Assembly: GCA_041609715.1 (NCBI GenBank)
Contig: JBFIQI010000126.1
Location: 1-6,714, forward strand
Source of the DNA: JABDLF01 sp041609715
GTDB taxonomy: Bacteria > Pseudomonadota > Gammaproteobacteria > Steroidobacterales > JABDLF01
Direction of reading: 5' to 3'
Length of the DNA stretch: 6,714 nt
The translations under genes were made by a program, and so were the position numbers. The notes under the pieces are model-generated. The model saw only the letters and a program-made list of their open reading frames with translations. It was not told the DNA's origin and did no database searches. Of this stretch, positions 6,502 through 6,714 are shown piece after piece (the stretch's first letter is position 1; every line of letters starts with the position of its first letter).

Positions 6502-6714
6502 GGCCAGGTAGCGGGGTCGCGTAGCGACAAGGTAGACAGTGGGCCGAAAATCCGATTTTCAGTCAGGTGAAAAGTTAGAAAATTTTTGTAAGTGAAAAAT
6601 TTGGCCAGGTAGCGGGGTCGCGTAGCGACAAGGTAGACAGTGGGCCGAAAATCCGATTTTCAGTCAGGTGAAAAGTTAGAAAATTTTTGTAAGTGAAAAA
6701 TTTGGCCAGGTAGC
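6502..6714. repeat. Perfect tandem array of a 101-bp unit (2 full copies plus a partial third)
   Basis: Units occupy 6502-6602 and 6603-6703, and the first 11 bases of a third fill 6704-6714; the array therefore continues beyond the window. Reading base by base I find no difference between the copies. The unit begins GGCCAGGTAGCGGGG and ends GTGAAAAATTT. By my count 45 of its 101 bases are G or C, split into a GC-rich first part and an AT-rich last third, unlike the flanking genes. Each unit holds three dyads: GTCGC-GTA-GCGAC (unit bases 15-27), GAAAATC-C-GATTTTC (45-59), and AAATTTTT-N7-AAAAATTT (79-101). Because 101 is not a multiple of three and stops are frequent, it is not a protein repeat. 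The array starts sharply at 6502. I do not recognise it as a known repeat family. Its function is unknown, and an assembly artefact at a contig end is possible. Confidence 0.9.

Noticed and set aside
6502..6714. CRISPR array
   Set aside because: Units are directly adjacent and 101 bp long with no variable spacers, and no cas gene is present.
6502..6714. Integron attC sites or cassette array
   Set aside because: No proper GTTRRRY core paired with its complementary core was found; GTTAGAA fails at the last position, and there are no cassette genes between units.

Overview
The window reads as chromosomal DNA of a GC-rich gammaproteobacterium. The basis is the run asmA-like / mutY / yggX on the + strand, an order I recall from Pseudomonas and related marine gammaproteobacteria, together with the protein sequences. 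No species call is possible from what is visible.

Layout. Bases 2-3981 (+ strand) hold four tightly packed genes: the C-terminal 647 residues of an AsmA-family envelope protein (5' end outside the window), a small secreted SRPBCC/START-fold protein, the adenine DNA glycosylase MutY, and the small iron/oxidative-stress protein YggX. The first three overlap one another and look like one transcript. Bases 3987-6226 (- strand) hold a convergent two-gene ergothioneine cassette, egtB then egtD, joined by a 4-base ATGA overlap. Only 5 bases separate the ends of yggX and egtD. Bases 6227-6501 are a non-coding leader rich in inverted repeats. From 6502 to the right edge runs a perfect tandem array of a 101-bp unit: two full copies plus the first 11 bases of a third. 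Each full unit carries three internal inverted repeats.

How the genes fit together. MutY removes adenine mispaired with 8-oxoguanine, YggX is linked to Fe-S protection under superoxide stress, and EgtB/EgtD make the thiol antioxidant ergothioneine (histidine to hercynine, then oxidative C-S bond formation). The centre and right of the window are therefore an oxidative-damage neighbourhood, although the two blocks are transcribed towards each other. AsmA and the SRPBCC protein belong to the cell envelope.

Most unusual items: the exact 101-bp tandem array with its dyads at the right edge, and an EgtB whose sequence suggests the alternative (non-mycobacterial) active-site tyrosine arrangement.
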